A program made the position numbers and the translations under genes. 64,000 nt of DNA from Rhodanobacteraceae bacterium (lineage in GTDB: Bacteria; Pseudomonadota; Gammaproteobacteria; Xanthomonadales; Rhodanobacteraceae), in the NCBI GenBank assembly GCA_009996615.1, contig JAACZU010000004.1, positions 62,001 to 126,000 on the forward strand. The letters are read 5' to 3'. This document shows, piece after piece, positions 18,815 through 28,358 of the stretch; position 1 is the stretch's first letter; each line of letters starts with the position of its first letter. A model generated the notes under the pieces. It saw only the letters and a list, made by a program, of their open reading frames with translations. It did not search any database and was not told the DNA's origin.

Positions 18815-19465
18815 TTACTTCACATCGAGGATCTTCACTTCCCAGATGTAGACCTGGTTGCCCGAGGCGGCTTCCGGCGGCAGGTAGATCATCCAGTGGT
18901 CGCCGACCTTCATCTTCTGGATCACTTCCGGCAGCAGCTTGGTGCCGAAGATGTTCGGCAGGTCGGAGAACTTGGCCTTGACCGGCTCGCCGACGAACGA
19001 ACTGCGGATTTCGCGGCCATTGGTCAGCGAGACGCGGACGTGGAACGTCAGCTCGCTGGTCGGCGCGACCGCCTTGCCGGCGCCGTCTTCGATCGCCTTG
19101 TACTGCACGCCGTTGGGCAGCGCGACCACGCCCTTCTTCGCACGGTTCGCGTTCATGTACGCGTCCGCCTCGCGCTTGTTGTCGGCCAGCATCTTGTCGG
19201 CCTCGGCCTTCATCTTCTGGTCGAGCTTGGCCAGCGCGTCGCGCATCTGCGCTTCCGGCACGGCCGGCGGCTTCTTCGCGAACGCGTCCTGCACCGCGCG
19301 CGTGACGGTCGCGATGTCGACGTCCATGCCGCGCTCGGCGAGGCCGGTACCGATCTGGTAGCCGATCGCGTAGGAAATCTTGCCCTTGTCCGACGTGGTG
19401 TCCTGCGCCAGCGCGGACCCCGTGACAACCAGCGCCGCGAGGGCGAGTGACCAACCGAACTTCAT
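18815..19465 (-). CDS. Exported FKBP-type peptidyl-prolyl isomerase-like protein
   Basis: A 216-residue protein with a signal peptide (MKFGWSLALAALVVTGSALA), a helical dimerisation domain of Mip/FkpA type (about 25-115: KISYAIGYQIGTGL...) and a C-terminal FKBP-like domain (about 118-216). The FKBP domain is divergent. The DGxxFDSS segment reads TNGREIRSSFVGEP and the Leu-Ala-Tyr-Gly motif is missing, although MKVGDHWMIYLPPEAASG keeps part of the fold. Isomerase activity may be weak or lost, leaving a periplasmic chaperone role. A GGAG sits 8 nt before the ATG. Confidence 0.85.
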   Translation of the reverse strand: MKFGWSLALAALVVTGSALAQDTTSDKGKISYAIGYQIGTGLAERGMDVDIATVTRAVQDAFAKKPPAVPEAQMRDALAKLDQKMKAEADKMLADNKREADAYMNANRAKKGVVALPNGVQYKAIEDGAGKAVAPTSELTFHVRVSLTNGREIRSSFVGEPVKAKFSDLPNIFGTKLLPEVIQKMKVGDHWMIYLPPEAASGNQVYIWEVKILDVK

Positions 19466-19648
19466 GCTGTATCTCCGAGTGAAAAAGCCAATCCCGCCTG
19501 GGGCCGGCCGCATGCCGGTCGCAAAGCGCGCTAGTGTATCCGAGCGATTGCGCGGGCGAAACGACCGGTCTGGGAACGCATCCGGGCCGCAAAGTTCACC
19601 GCGCCGCCTCATCATGCGCATCGTCGCTGAACCGCAGCCGAGGCGCCG

Positions 19649-20554
19649 TCAGTGCGTGCCGCCGCGGTATTTCTTCTCGCCGGCGGTGACCGGGAGGTCG
19701 AGGCGGTTCTCCGGCGGCGCCAGCGGGCAGGTCGCGTACGGCGTGAACGCGCACGGCGGGTTGTAGGCCTTGTTGAAGTCGAGCACGATCTTGCCGTCCG
19801 TGGGCATCGGCGCGTACAGGAAGCGCGCCGCGCCGTAGGTCTCCTTGCCACTGGTGCGGTCGGCGAAGATCAGGAACAGTTCCTTGTCGCCCGGCACCTC
19901 GATCACCGGCAGCAGCTCGTAGGTCTTGCCGTCGCGCGTGAACACCGCCTTGCCCGGCACCGGGAACGTGTCGGTCTGGCCGAGCACGTTCGGCACCTCG
20001 AGCGTGTGCGCCGGCTCGAACGGCACCCACTGCGCCTCGATGCGCCAGGACGGGTCGATCGCGAAGGTGTCGATGCCGGCGAAGTGCTTGCGCGCGTCGG
20101 CCTCGCTGTCCTTCACGCGCAGGCCGTATTTGCCGTTGCGCTCGATCAGGTAGAAGCTCGCGCTGCCGAACGCGACCGTGGTCGGTTGCTCGTGCGAGTC
20201 GTCGAGCAGCAGCGCGGACCTGGCCGCCTTGCCGTCGATCGTCGCGCCGGCCTTGGCGTCGAGCGTGACGGTCGCCTTGCCGTCCTTCAGCACGATCGTG
20301 CCGAGCCGTGCCGGCCCCTTGGCCAGCACGATGTCGTTGCTCTTCGCGCTGCCGACGGTGTTCTTGCCGTCCTTGAGCCAATGCAGGCCGATCAGGCTGA
20401 GCCAGCCGTTCGGCGCCTTGAGGCGCTCGACGCGCTGCGCGCGCCAGGTTTCGATCTGCTGGGTGTAATCGGCCGGTGCGGCCGGATCGACGTTGGCGGA
20501 CATGAGCTGGACTCCGGCGAAGGTGGCCGTGAGCAGGGCGAGTGCTTTCAGCAT
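19649..20554 (-). CDS. DUF1684 exported protein
   Basis: A 301-residue protein with an N-terminal hydrophobic export signal (MLKALALLTATFAGVQLMSA). DUF1684 hallmarks include WRAQRVERLKAPNGWLSLIG near 37-56, LHWLKDGKNTVGSA, and CAFTPYATCPLAPPENRL near the C-terminus. Function is unknown. It follows the lipoprotein gene by 69 bp. The last residues are KKYRGGTH. Confidence 0.88.
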   Translation of the reverse strand: MLKALALLTATFAGVQLMSANVDPAAPADYTQQIETWRAQRVERLKAPNGWLSLIGLHWLKDGKNTVGSAKSNDIVLAKGPARLGTIVLKDGKATVTLDAKAGATIDGKAARSALLLDDSHEQPTTVAFGSASFYLIERNGKYGLRVKDSEADARKHFAGIDTFAIDPSWRIEAQWVPFEPAHTLEVPNVLGQTDTFPVPGKAVFTRDGKTYELLPVIEVPGDKELFLIFADRTSGKETYGAARFLYAPMPTDGKIVLDFNKAYNPPCAFTPYATCPLAPPENRLDLPVTAGEKKYRGGTH

Positions 20555-20623
20555 GGACGATTTCCGTGAATCGGTGAAAGGAGGGATGGCCGCACGCGGT
20601 CGGCATCGATCGGCTGTCGAGAC

Positions 20624-21034
20624 CTACTCTCGATCAAGTCGGACGCAGTAGTCGTAAGAATGGGTAATCGTGACGGTGTTGCCCTCCACGGACACACCGT
20701 GCTCCGGATTGACCGTACAAAATTCCGTCGAGCCGTCCTTGGTCTGGAAGATCCCGAGATAGTGCGTTTCCGGCTCGCACTTGTCACTGACGTAGAAGTA
20801 CGCCCGCTTCTTGTAACGGTAGGAGTCCTTCCGCTTCGTAAAGCTGACGAAACCCGTTGCCCGCTCGCGCGTCGTTTCGACCAGCCAGCCATTAGTGGGC
20901 AGAGCCGCTTGAGAGTACGCGACGCGCGCCTCGATCCGCCCCGCCGTCTTTCCGTGCCAGTCGGTTGCGCCATGTGGGAATGAGGCACAGCCAGCCAGCG
21001 ACAGCGAAAGGAGAATGAACGGTCTGCGGTTCAT
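20624..21034 (-). CDS. Small putative lipoprotein, function unknown
   Basis: A 136-residue protein with a lipobox: MNRRPFILLSLSLAGCASF, Cys16 being the likely lipidated residue. The mature part is Lys/Tyr-rich in the middle (RKDSYRYKKRAYFYVSDKC) and ends YDYCVRLDRE. No family recognised. The start at 21034 is chosen because it gives the signal peptide; the frame stays open upstream into the 3' end of mutL. Base composition is visibly less GC-rich than the neighbours, with A/T at many third positions, suggesting later acquisition. It lies 8 bp after mutL, where related genomes carry miaA. Confidence 0.7.
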   Translation of the reverse strand: MNRRPFILLSLSLAGCASFPHGATDWHGKTAGRIEARVAYSQAALPTNGWLVETTRERATGFVSFTKRKDSYRYKKRAYFYVSDKCEPETHYLGIFQTKDGSTEFCTVNPEHGVSVEGNTVTITHSYDYCVRLDRE

Positions 21035-21042
21035 CTGGCGGC

Positions 21043-22878
21043 CTAACGTCCCCTCAGGAACAACCGATCCAGCTCCGGAATCGCCAGCTGGACCCAGGTC
21101 GGGCGGCCGTGGTTGCACTGGCCGGAACGCTCGGTCGCCTCCATCTCGCGCAGCAGCGCGTTCATCTCGGTGACGCTGAGGCGCCGGTTCGCGCGCACCG
21201 AGCCGTGGCAGGCCATCGTCGCCAGCAGCTCATTGGCGTGCTCCTCGATGCGCCGGGTCTGGCCGTGCGTGGCGAGGTCGGCGATCACGTCGCGCACCAG
21301 TTGCGCCACCTCGGCGCCGTCGAGCAGCACCGGGATGCGCCGCACCACCACGCTCTGCGGGCCGCTGCGCGCGACGTCGAAGCCGAGCGCGGCGAACGCC
21401 TCACCCTGCTCCTCGACCAGCGCCGCCTCGCGCTCGCTGACGCTCAGCGTCAGCGGCACCAGCAACAGCTGCGCGCGGATGCCCGCGCCGTCCTGCGCGG
21501 CCTTGAGCTTTTCGTAGGTGATGCGCTCGTGCGCGGCGTGCATGTCGACCAGCACGAGGCCGTGCGCGTTCTCGGCCAGCACGTAGATGCCGTGCAGCTG
21601 GGCCAGCGCGAAGCCGAGCGGCGGCATGCCGTTCGCCTCGGCTTCGGCCGCTTCCGCGGCGGCCGGTGTGGCGCGCGGGGCAAGCGCGTCGAACGCCGCG
21701 CGCGGTTCGCCGAGCAGCGCCGCGTAGCCGGCCAACGGCTCGCCCACGCTCACGCCGAGGCCGAGGCCGCCCTGCCGCCACGCCGCCGGCGGCGCACTGG
21801 TGCCCGCCGGCGCTGCCATCGCGAACGGCGCCGCCGCGCCCGACTCGACGGCCGCTGGCGCCATCGGCCGCGCGCCGGCGCGTGCGCCGGACAGCGCATC
21901 GTCGAGCGTGCGGTAGAGGAAATCGTGCACGAGGCGGCCTTCGCGGAAGCGCACCTCGTGCTTGGCCGGATGCACGTTGACGTCGACCAGCACCGGATCG
22001 AGTTCGAGGAACAGCACGAACGCGGCATGGCGGCCGTGGAACAGTACGTCGGCGTAGGCCTGGCGCACCGCGTGCGCGACCAGGCGGTCGCGCACGAGAC
22101 GGCCGTTGACGTGGAAATACTGCTGGTCGGCCTGCGCGCGCGAGGCGGTCGGCAGGCCGACCCAGCCATGCAGGCGCAGGCCGGCGGCGGCGTGCTCGAC
22201 GGCCAGGCTCTGCGCGAGGAAGTCGTCGCCGAGCACGTCGGCGACGCGGCGCGCGTGGTCGCCGGCGTCGCGCGCGGCCTTCAGCATGCGCACCGGCTTG
22301 CCATTGTGGCTGAGGCGGAACTCGGCCGCGGTGCGTGCCAGCGCGATCGACTTGACCAGCTCGTCGATGTGGCCGAACTCGGTGCGCTCGGCGCGCAGGA
22401 ACTTGCGCCGCGCCGGCAGGTTGTAGAACAGGTCGCGCACCTCGACGTTGGTGCCGGGCGGATGCTGCGCCGGCGCGATCGCGCGCGGCTTGCCGCCGTC
22501 CACCTCGATGCGCCAGGCCGCATCGGCGCCGGCCGCGCGCGAGGTCAGCGCAAAGCGCGACACCGACGCGATCGACGGCAGCGCCTCGCCGCGAAAGCCG
22601 AGCGTGCCGACGCGCTCGAGGTCGTCGAAGCTGGCGATCTTGCTGGTCGCATGCGCCGACACTGCCAGCGGCAGGTCGTCGGCGTCGATGCCGCCGCCGT
22701 CGTCGCGCACACGGATCAGGCGCGCGCCGCCCTGCTCGATGTCGATCTCGATACGCCGCGCACCGGCGTCGAGGCTGTTCTCGACCAGTTCCTTGACCAC
22801 CGAGGCTGGCCGCTCGATGACCTCGCCGGCGGCGATCTGGTTGACGAGCTCGGGAGGCAGCGGATGGATGCGCGACAT
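21043..22878 (-). CDS. mutL: DNA mismatch repair protein MutL, endonuclease type
   Basis: A 611-residue GHKL ATPase. The N-terminal ATPase motifs are complete: [10 protein letters not shown] with Glu33, DDGGGI and TLGFRGEAL. The C-terminal domain has [12 protein letters not shown] near residue 443. It matches the metal-binding DxHA-x2-E-x4-E motif of endonuclease-proficient MutL, supported by ACHGSVRAN and QCNHGRPTW. Strand discrimination is therefore probably MutH-independent, as in Pseudomonas and Neisseria. An Ala/Pro-rich linker (about 330-400) joins the domains. It is 68 bp downstream of amiC in the standard order, but miaA and hfq do not follow. Confidence 0.96.
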   Translation of the reverse strand: MSRIHPLPPELVNQIAAGEVIERPASVVKELVENSLDAGARRIEIDIEQGGARLIRVRDDGGGIDADDLPLAVSAHATSKIASFDDLERVGTLGFRGEALPSIASVSRFALTSRAAGADAAWRIEVDGGKPRAIAPAQHPPGTNVEVRDLFYNLPARRKFLRAERTEFGHIDELVKSIALARTAAEFRLSHNGKPVRMLKAARDAGDHARRVADVLGDDFLAQSLAVEHAAAGLRLHGWVGLPTASRAQADQQYFHVNGRLVRDRLVAHAVRQAYADVLFHGRHAAFVLFLELDPVLVDVNVHPAKHEVRFREGRLVHDFLYRTLDDALSGARAGARPMAPAAVESGAAAPFAMAAPAGTSAPPAAWRQGGLGLGVSVGEPLAGYAALLGEPRAAFDALAPRATPAAAEAAEAEANGMPPLGFALAQLHGIYVLAENAHGLVLVDMHAAHERITYEKLKAAQDGAGIRAQLLLVPLTLSVSEREAALVEEQGEAFAALGFDVARSGPQSVVVRRIPVLLDGAEVAQLVRDVIADLATHGQTRRIEEHANELLATMACHGSVRANRRLSVTEMNALLREMEATERSGQCNHGRPTWVQLAIPELDRLFLRGR

Positions 22879-22946
22879 GACGGAACCGCTTCGGCGGCTT
22901 CGCATGATAGCGGAGGCCGGCGCGCGGCGGCGCGCACCGGCAGGCG

Positions 22947-24332
22947 TCAGCTGGACGGAATCGCCAGCACTTCGCCGACGCGCACGCGCTCGTCGGCGAG
23001 CGCGTTGGCGGCGCGCAGCTGCGCCAGCGTCACGCCGTGGCGGGCGGCGATCGCGCTGAGCGTGTCGCCGCGGCCGACCACGTAACGCTGCGTCTTGCGC
23101 GCCGATGTCGTGACCGGCACGGGATCCTGCGCTGCGGGGGCCGCCTGCGCCGTGCGTGCACGCTCCCGCTCGCGCTCGAGCGCGAACAGGCTGCCCGGCG
23201 GCGGCGTGGCGCGGAAATACTCGCCGACGCCGTCGAGGATCGCCGCGGCCAGCTTCTCGCGATGGGCCGGGTTCTTCAGGCGCGCTTCCTCGGACGGGTT
23301 CGTGATGAACGCGGTCTCGACCAGGATCGACGGGACGTCGGGCGAGCGCAGCACGACGAAGTTCGCGCGCTCGACGTAGTTGCGGTGCGTCGGCCCGAGC
23401 CTGCGCAGCGCGCCGAGCACCTGCTCGGCGACCGCGTTGCTGGCGCCCATCGTGGCGCCCTGCGACAGGTCGAGCAGGACCTTGGCCAGCATGTCGTCCT
23501 TGTCGTCGAGCGAGATGCCGCCGACCAGGTCGGAGCGGTTCTCGCGGTCGGCCAGCCAGCGCGCGGCCTGGCTCGACGCGCCGCGCGGCGACAGCACCCA
23601 CACCGACGAGCCGCGCGCGTCGCTGTTGGTGAACGCGTCGGCGTGGATCGAGATGAACAGGTCGGCCTTGGCCTCGCGCGCCTTCAGGTAGCGGCGGTCG
23701 AGCGGAATGAAGTAGTCGCCGTCGCGGGTCAGCACGGCGGTCATGCCGGGCGTCTGGTCGACCAGCTTCTTGAGCTGGCGCGCGACCGCGAGCGTGATCT
23801 CCTTCTCGTGCGTGCCGGTGGCGCCGGTCGCGCCCGGGTCGTCGCCGCCGTGGCCGGCGTCGATCGCGACCACGACGTCGCGCGTCTTGCCCGGCGGCGG
23901 CGGCGCGGCGCTCTTGACCGGCGCGGCCTTGGCCGTGGCCGGGTACAGGTCGAGCACGAGGCGGTAGCCGAACTTGTCGGCCGGCGGCAGCAGGAAGCTC
24001 TTCGGGCGCACGCCCTCGGCGAGGTCGAACACGACGCGCGCGTCGCTGGCGCCCTGCTTGCCGGCGCGCAGGCTCTTCAGCACGCCGCTGGCCGCCGGTG
24101 GCTTGAAGTCGGGCGCGAGCGCGCTGGCGCGCAGGTCGAGCACGATGCGGTCGGGCTGCGCCAGCTCGAACAGCTTGTAGTCGAGCGGGCCCGACACGTC
24201 GAACACGGCGCGCGTGTATTCGGGCCCGGCCCAGATGCGCAGGTTCTTGATTTCGGCCGCGCGCGCGGCGCCGACCAGCAGCAGTGCCGCGGCGCATCCC
24301 GTCAGCCAGCGATGAAAGCCGAATCCCCGCAT
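22947..24332 (-). CDS. amiC: N-acetylmuramoyl-L-alanine amidase with AMIN and LysM domains
   Basis: A 461-residue periplasmic amidase that splits septal peptidoglycan. A signal peptide (about 1-25) is followed by an AMIN domain (about 27-125: [21 protein letters not shown]). The zinc-dependent Amidase_3 domain spans about 150-385 ([36 protein letters not shown]). A C-terminal LysM domain spans about 415-459 ([18 protein letters not shown]). The signal peptide lacks an obvious twin-Arg motif. The symbol follows usual annotation; E. coli AmiB is equally close by gene position and also has LysM. It lies between tsaE and mutL as in most gammaproteobacteria. Confidence 0.93.
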   Translation of the reverse strand: MRGFGFHRWLTGCAAALLLVGAARAAEIKNLRIWAGPEYTRAVFDVSGPLDYKLFELAQPDRIVLDLRASALAPDFKPPAASGVLKSLRAGKQGASDARVVFDLAEGVRPKSFLLPPADKFGYRLVLDLYPATAKAAPVKSAAPPPPGKTRDVVVAIDAGHGGDDPGATGATGTHEKEITLAVARQLKKLVDQTPGMTAVLTRDGDYFIPLDRRYLKAREAKADLFISIHADAFTNSDARGSSVWVLSPRGASSQAARWLADRENRSDLVGGISLDDKDDMLAKVLLDLSQGATMGASNAVAEQVLGALRRLGPTHRNYVERANFVVLRSPDVPSILVETAFITNPSEEARLKNPAHREKLAAAILDGVGEYFRATPPPGSLFALERERERARTAQAAPAAQDPVPVTTSARKTQRYVVGRGDTLSAIAARHGVTLAQLRAANALADERVRVGEVLAIPSS

Positions 24333-24461
24333 GCGGCGTATTCAACGCGAAAGCGTGGCAGGAATGCAAGCTTTTCCTTGAAAATCCGAAGGGTGCAATG
24401 ACTTCCTGAAACTCGATTCAGGATTGCCTCCCTCGGCTCGGCCCGGGAGCGGGTTGCCTGA

Positions 24462-24944
24462 TCAGGACGACGGCGCCGCCGCGAGCGCCGGCCACGCGCG
24501 CAGCCAGGCCGCGCCGCGCGCACTGCCGGGCATGGCCGACAGCGATCGCCGGTCACCGGCATGCGCGAGCTGCAAGCTCAGGTCCGCCGGCGGCAGCGCG
24601 CCGGCGCCGCGCTCGGGCCATTCGACCACCAGCAGCGTGCCAGCCTGCCACAGGTCGCCGAGGCCGAGCCACTCGAGCTCGCCGGCGTCGGCAATGCGGT
24701 ACAGGTCCAGGTGGTGGATGTCGAGCGCGCCGACGCGGTAGGACTCGATCAGGCTGTAGGTCGGGCTCTTGACCCGCTCGCCGACGCCGAGCGCGCGCAG
24801 CAGCGCGCGCGCGAAGGTGGTCTTGCCGGCGCCGAGCTCGCCGCCGAGGTACAGCGCGCCGCCCTCGCGCAGCGCCGGCGCGAGCGCCGCGGCCAGCGCG
24901 ACCAGACCCGCTTCGTCGACGGTCAGGGTCCGCGCCACATTCAT
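24462..24944 (-). CDS. tsaE: tRNA threonylcarbamoyladenosine biosynthesis ATPase TsaE
   Basis: A 160-residue P-loop ATPase needed with TsaB, TsaC and TsaD to make t6A37 in tRNAs. Walker A GELGAGKTT is at 35-43, SPTYSL at 60-65, HHLDLYRI at 77-84 and VEWPERG at 107-113, all family signatures. The start overlaps the nnrDE stop (ATGA at 24941-24944). The symbol is secure from motifs and position. Confidence 0.96.
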   Translation of the reverse strand: MNVARTLTVDEAGLVALAAALAPALREGGALYLGGELGAGKTTFARALLRALGVGERVKSPTYSLIESYRVGALDIHHLDLYRIADAGELEWLGLGDLWQAGTLLVVEWPERGAGALPPADLSLQLAHAGDRRSLSAMPGSARGAAWLRAWPALAAAPSS

Positions 24945-26434
24945 CGTTCGACTCCATTGACGAGGCGCCGCAGCGGCGCGAACAGGTCGCTGGCGAGCAG
25001 GCCGCGCGGCGCGTCGGCGGCGGCGAGGTCGCCGGCGCGCGCATGCAGCGCGACGCCGAGCCGCGCCGCATCCCACGGCGCGAGATGCTGCGCCAGCAGC
25101 GCCGCGATCACGCCGGTCAGCACGTCGCCCATGCCGCCCGAGGCCATGCCGGGATTGCCCCACGGGCAGAGCGCGACGCAGCCGTGCGGCTCGGCGACGA
25201 GGCTGCCGGCGCCCTTCAGCACGACCACCGCCGCGTAGCGCGCGGCCAGCGCGCGCGCCGCGCCGAAGCGGTCGTGCTGCACGGCGGCGACGTCGCAGCC
25301 GAGCAGGCGTGCCGCCTCGCCCGGATGCGGCGTCAGCACGGCCGGCGCGGCCAGCGGCTGCTGCGCCTGCGCGAGCAGGTTCAGCGCGTCCGCATCGAGC
25401 ACGCGCGGCTGCGCGCCGGCCCCCGCGGCGGCGAACAGCGCGCGGCCCCAGGCGCCTTGGCCGAGACCGGGACCGAGCGCGAGCACGCTGGCGCGCGCGA
25501 GCAGCGGCGCGAGGTCGGCGGCGTCGGCGACGCCGTGCGCCATCAGTTCCGGTCGCGCCGCGTTCAGCGCGAAGCCGTGCGCGGCGCGCGTGGCCACGCT
25601 GACCAGGCCGGCGCCGCAGCGCAGCGCCGCCTCGCCGCACAGGCGCACGGCGCCGGCCATGCCGTCGTCGCCGCCGATCGCCAGCACGTGGCCGAAGTGG
25701 CCCTTGTTCACATTCGCATGGCGCGGGGCGAGCAGCGCATCGAGCATGCCGGCCTCGAGCAGCGTCGCATCGGCGGCGATGCCGGCCCAGGCCGCATCGG
25801 GCAGGTCGAGCGTGGCCAGTTCCAGCGCGCCGGCGCACTCGGCGCCGTCGGCAGTGAACAGGCCGCGCTTCCAGCCGACGAAACAGAGCGTGGCGTCGGC
25901 GCGCACGGTCGCGCCGAGGCGGATGCCGCGGTCGGCATCGAGGCCGGACGGCAGGTCCAGCGCCAGCACCGGCCGCCGCGCAGCGGCCAGCTGCTCGACC
26001 AGGCCCGCCGCCACGCCATCGACCGCGCGCGCCAGGCCGCTGCCGAACAGACCGTCGACATAGACATCCGCCAGCGGCAGACGCGTATCGGACGTGGCCG
26101 GCGTGACGCGGCCGCCGGCGCCGACGAACGCGGCGCGCGCCTGCGCCGCATCACCGAGCGAGGCGGCGGTCAGCGCGATCGCGTCGACCGCGAAGCCGGC
26201 CTGCAGCGCGAGCGTGCCAAGCAGGAACGCGTCACCGCCGTTGTTGCCGACGCCGGCCAGCAGCACGAGGCGGCGCGCATGCGGCCAGCGCTGCCGCAGC
26301 AGCGCGAACGCGGCCGCCGCGGCGCGCCGCATCAGTTCGAAGCCGGGCACGCCGAGGCGCTCGATCGCGGCACGATCGATGCGGCGGACCTGCTCGGCGG
26401 TGTACAGCGCGGTCGCGTGATCGTTCACAGGCAT
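24941..26434 (-). CDS. nnr: Bifunctional NAD(P)H-hydrate repair enzyme
   Basis: A 497-residue fusion of NAD(P)HX epimerase (N-terminal, about 1-215) and ADP-dependent NAD(P)HX dehydratase (C-terminal, about 225-497), which repair hydrated NAD(P)H. N-terminal motifs are AGVGNNGGDAFLLG and LDLPSGLDADRG. C-terminal motifs are NKGHFGHVLAIGGDDGMAGA, LTPHPGEAARLLG and GNPGMASGGMGDVLTG. It is divergent from queG with 55 bp between starts. On its own strand TAGAAT ends 6 nt before the ATG, so its mRNA is probably leaderless. It is coupled to tsaE. Confidence 0.96.
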   Translation of the reverse strand: MPVNDHATALYTAEQVRRIDRAAIERLGVPGFELMRRAAAAAFALLRQRWPHARRLVLLAGVGNNGGDAFLLGTLALQAGFAVDAIALTAASLGDAAQARAAFVGAGGRVTPATSDTRLPLADVYVDGLFGSGLARAVDGVAAGLVEQLAAARRPVLALDLPSGLDADRGIRLGATVRADATLCFVGWKRGLFTADGAECAGALELATLDLPDAAWAGIAADATLLEAGMLDALLAPRHANVNKGHFGHVLAIGGDDGMAGAVRLCGEAALRCGAGLVSVATRAAHGFALNAARPELMAHGVADAADLAPLLARASVLALGPGLGQGAWGRALFAAAGAGAQPRVLDADALNLLAQAQQPLAAPAVLTPHPGEAARLLGCDVAAVQHDRFGAARALAARYAAVVVLKGAGSLVAEPHGCVALCPWGNPGMASGGMGDVLTGVIAALLAQHLAPWDAARLGVALHARAGDLAAADAPRGLLASDLFAPLRRLVNGVER

Positions 26435-26440
26435 CGTGCC

Positions 26441-26446
26441 ATTCTA
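26441..26446 (-). promoter_or_regulatory. -10 box for nnr-tsaE, probably a leaderless transcript
   Basis: TAGAAT, six bases (GGCACG), then ATG on the minus strand. No Shine-Dalgarno and no clear -35. Confidence 0.45.
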
Positions 26447-26489
26447 TCGGGCTGAACGCAGGTTGCGCCGCGTCCCGAATCCGCCCCGC

Positions 26490-27569
26490 ATGATCGACTA
26501 CTCCGCCCTGCTTGCCGACATCCGCCGCTGGGGCGCCGAACTCGGCTTCCAGCAGGTCGGCGTGGCCGGCATCGAGCTCGGTGCCGACGAGGCGCACCTG
26601 CTCGACTGGCTCGACGCCGGTTTCCACGGCGAGATGGACTACATGCAGCGCCACGGCACGCGGCGCAGCCGCCCGGCCGAACTGCAGCCAGGCACCGTGC
26701 GCGTGATCTCGGCGCGCATGGACCATGCACCGGAAGGACTCGGCCGCGCCTGGGACCTGCTCGCGGACGGCGAGCGCGCCTACGTCGCGCGCTACGCGCT
26801 CGGCCGCGACTACCACAAGGTGCTGCGCGGACGGCTGCAGAAGCTGGTCGAGCGCATCGCGGCGGTGACCGGCCCGTTCGGCCACCGCGTGTTCACCGAC
26901 TCGGCGCCGGTGCTGGAGAAGGCGCTCGCGCGCGACGCGGGCCTGGGCTGGATCGGCAAGCACACGCTCTTGCTCAGCCGCGATGCCGGCTCATGGTTCT
27001 TCCTCGGCGAGATCTACACCGACCTGCCGCTGCCGCTCGATGCGCCGGCCAGCGCGCACTGCGGCACCTGCACGCGCTGCATCGAGGTCTGCCCGACGCG
27101 CGCGATCGTCGCGCCGTACCGGCTCGATGCGCGCCGCTGCATCTCGTACCTGACGATCGAGCTGCGCGGGCCGATCCCGGAGGAACTGCGCGCGCCGATC
27201 GGCAACCGCATCTTCGGCTGCGACGACTGCCAGCTGGTCTGCCCGTGGAACAAGTTCGCCACGCCGACACCGGAGGCCGACTTCGCGCCGCGCCACGGCC
27301 TCGACGGCGCGGCGCTGGTCGAACTGTTCGCGTGGACGGAAGCGGAGTTCCTCAGCCGCACCGAGGGCATGGCGATCCGCCGCACCGGCTACGAGGGCTG
27401 GCTGCGCAACATCGCGGTCGCGCTCGGCAATGCGCCGACGATGCCGGCAGTGCTGGCCGCGCTCGGCTCACGCGCGGACGATGCGTCCGCGCTGGTACGT
27501 GAGCATGTCGCGTGGGCGCTGGCGCGGCATGCGGAAAACCCTGCCTGCGGTGACGATCAGCGCCGGTGA
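26490..27569 (+). CDS. queG: Epoxyqueuosine reductase
   Basis: A 359-residue cobalamin-dependent iron-sulfur enzyme that reduces epoxyqueuosine to queuosine in tRNA. Two [4Fe-4S] clusters are coordinated by Cys191, 194, 197, 201 and Cys217, 244, 247, 251 (CGTCTRCIEVCP and CDDCQLVCPWNK). Asp137 in FTDSAPVLEK corresponds to the proposed proton donor, and GLGWIGKHTLL is the family signature. The C-terminus is a short HEAT-like region. The ATG at 26490 gives the normal N-terminus (MIDYSALLADIRRWG). Confidence 0.96.
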   Translation: MIDYSALLADIRRWGAELGFQQVGVAGIELGADEAHLLDWLDAGFHGEMDYMQRHGTRRSRPAELQPGTVRVISARMDHAPEGLGRAWDLLADGERAYVARYALGRDYHKVLRGRLQKLVERIAAVTGPFGHRVFTDSAPVLEKALARDAGLGWIGKHTLLLSRDAGSWFFLGEIYTDLPLPLDAPASAHCGTCTRCIEVCPTRAIVAPYRLDARRCISYLTIELRGPIPEELRAPIGNRIFGCDDCQLVCPWNKFATPTPEADFAPRHGLDGAALVELFAWTEAEFLSRTEGMAIRRTGYEGWLRNIAVALGNAPTMPAVLAALGSRADDASALVREHVAWALARHAENPACGDDQRR

Positions 27570-27572
27570 CGC

Positions 27573-27947
27573 CTACGCCCCGCGCGGGCCGTCGCCCGCC
27601 TCGCGCCCGCGCATCTGGTCGAGGAAATCGACCGCGCGGCGCAGGTGCGGGATCACGATCGAGCCGCCGACGACGAGGCCGACGCTGAACACCTCGAAGA
27701 ACTCGTCGTCGCTGACGCCGGCCTCGATGCACTGCGCGACGTGGTAGCTGATGCAGTCGTCGCAGCGCAGCACCAGCGAGGCGACCAGGCCGAGCATCTC
27801 CTTGCTCTTCACGTCGAGCGCGCCGGGCTTGTAGGTCTGCGTGTCGAGCGCGAAGAAGCGCCGCACGACCTGGTTGTCCTGCGCCAGGATGCGTTCGTTC
27901 ATGCGCTGGCGGAACGCGGTGAACTCGCCGATACGGTCCTCGCTCAC
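27573..27947 (-). CDS. Carboxymuconolactone decarboxylase-family (AhpD-like) protein
   Basis: A 124-residue alpha-helical protein with the AhpD-type redox motif RCDDCISYHV (Cys62, Cys65, His69). Members act as alkylhydroperoxidase-like thiol enzymes or decarboxylases. The Cys-x2-Cys form favours a redox role, which fits coupling to a glutaredoxin. The start is a GTG at 27947 that overlaps the grxC stop (GTGA at 27944-27947). An ATG at codon 16 is an alternative. It converges with queG, whose stop lies 3 bp away. Confidence 0.85.
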   Translation of the reverse strand: MSEDRIGEFTAFRQRMNERILAQDNQVVRRFFALDTQTYKPGALDVKSKEMLGLVASLVLRCDDCISYHVAQCIEAGVSDDEFFEVFSVGLVVGGSIVIPHLRRAVDFLDQMRGREAGDGPRGA

Positions 27948-28207
27948 GGCGCCACCTCCACGATCTCGCCCAGGCGGCCGCTGCGCTCGGCGGCGACGAG
28001 GTCGTCGTAGCCGCCCACGTGCACATCGTTGATGAAGATCTGCGGCACGGTGCGGCGTCCCTGGCTGCGCGCCAGCATCTCGTCGCGGCGGACCGGGTCG
28101 AGATCGACGCGGATCTCCTCGTAGTCCAGTCCCTTGCGCTGCAGGAAACCCTTGGCCGACACGCAGTAGGGGCAGACGGCCGTCGTGTAGATCTCGACGC
28201 GGTTCAT
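27944..28207 (-). CDS. grxC: Glutaredoxin 3-type dithiol glutaredoxin
   Basis: An 87-residue glutaredoxin with the active site CPYC (Cys12, Cys15), the cis-Pro loop TVPQIFINDVHVGGYDDL and a normal bacterial Grx3 length. It reduces disulfides and mixed glutathione disulfides in the cytoplasm. It is translationally coupled to the AhpD-like gene and divergent from the bepA-like gene. Confidence 0.94.
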   Translation of the reverse strand: MNRVEIYTTAVCPYCVSAKGFLQRKGLDYEEIRVDLDPVRRDEMLARSQGRRTVPQIFINDVHVGGYDDLVAAERSGRLGEIVEVAP

Positions 28208-28358
28208 GGTGCTCCGGAGGCAGTTCATGGCGAGCGCACAAGGTGGGGCTGGCGCGGCCGCGTTGCAAGCGCGCGCAGGTGAACGCGGCATGAGCGGCGG
28301 CGGCGTGCGCGGCGCCAAGGGTGGCAGCGGGAACAGGGGCGCGTTACTGTGGTCAATC

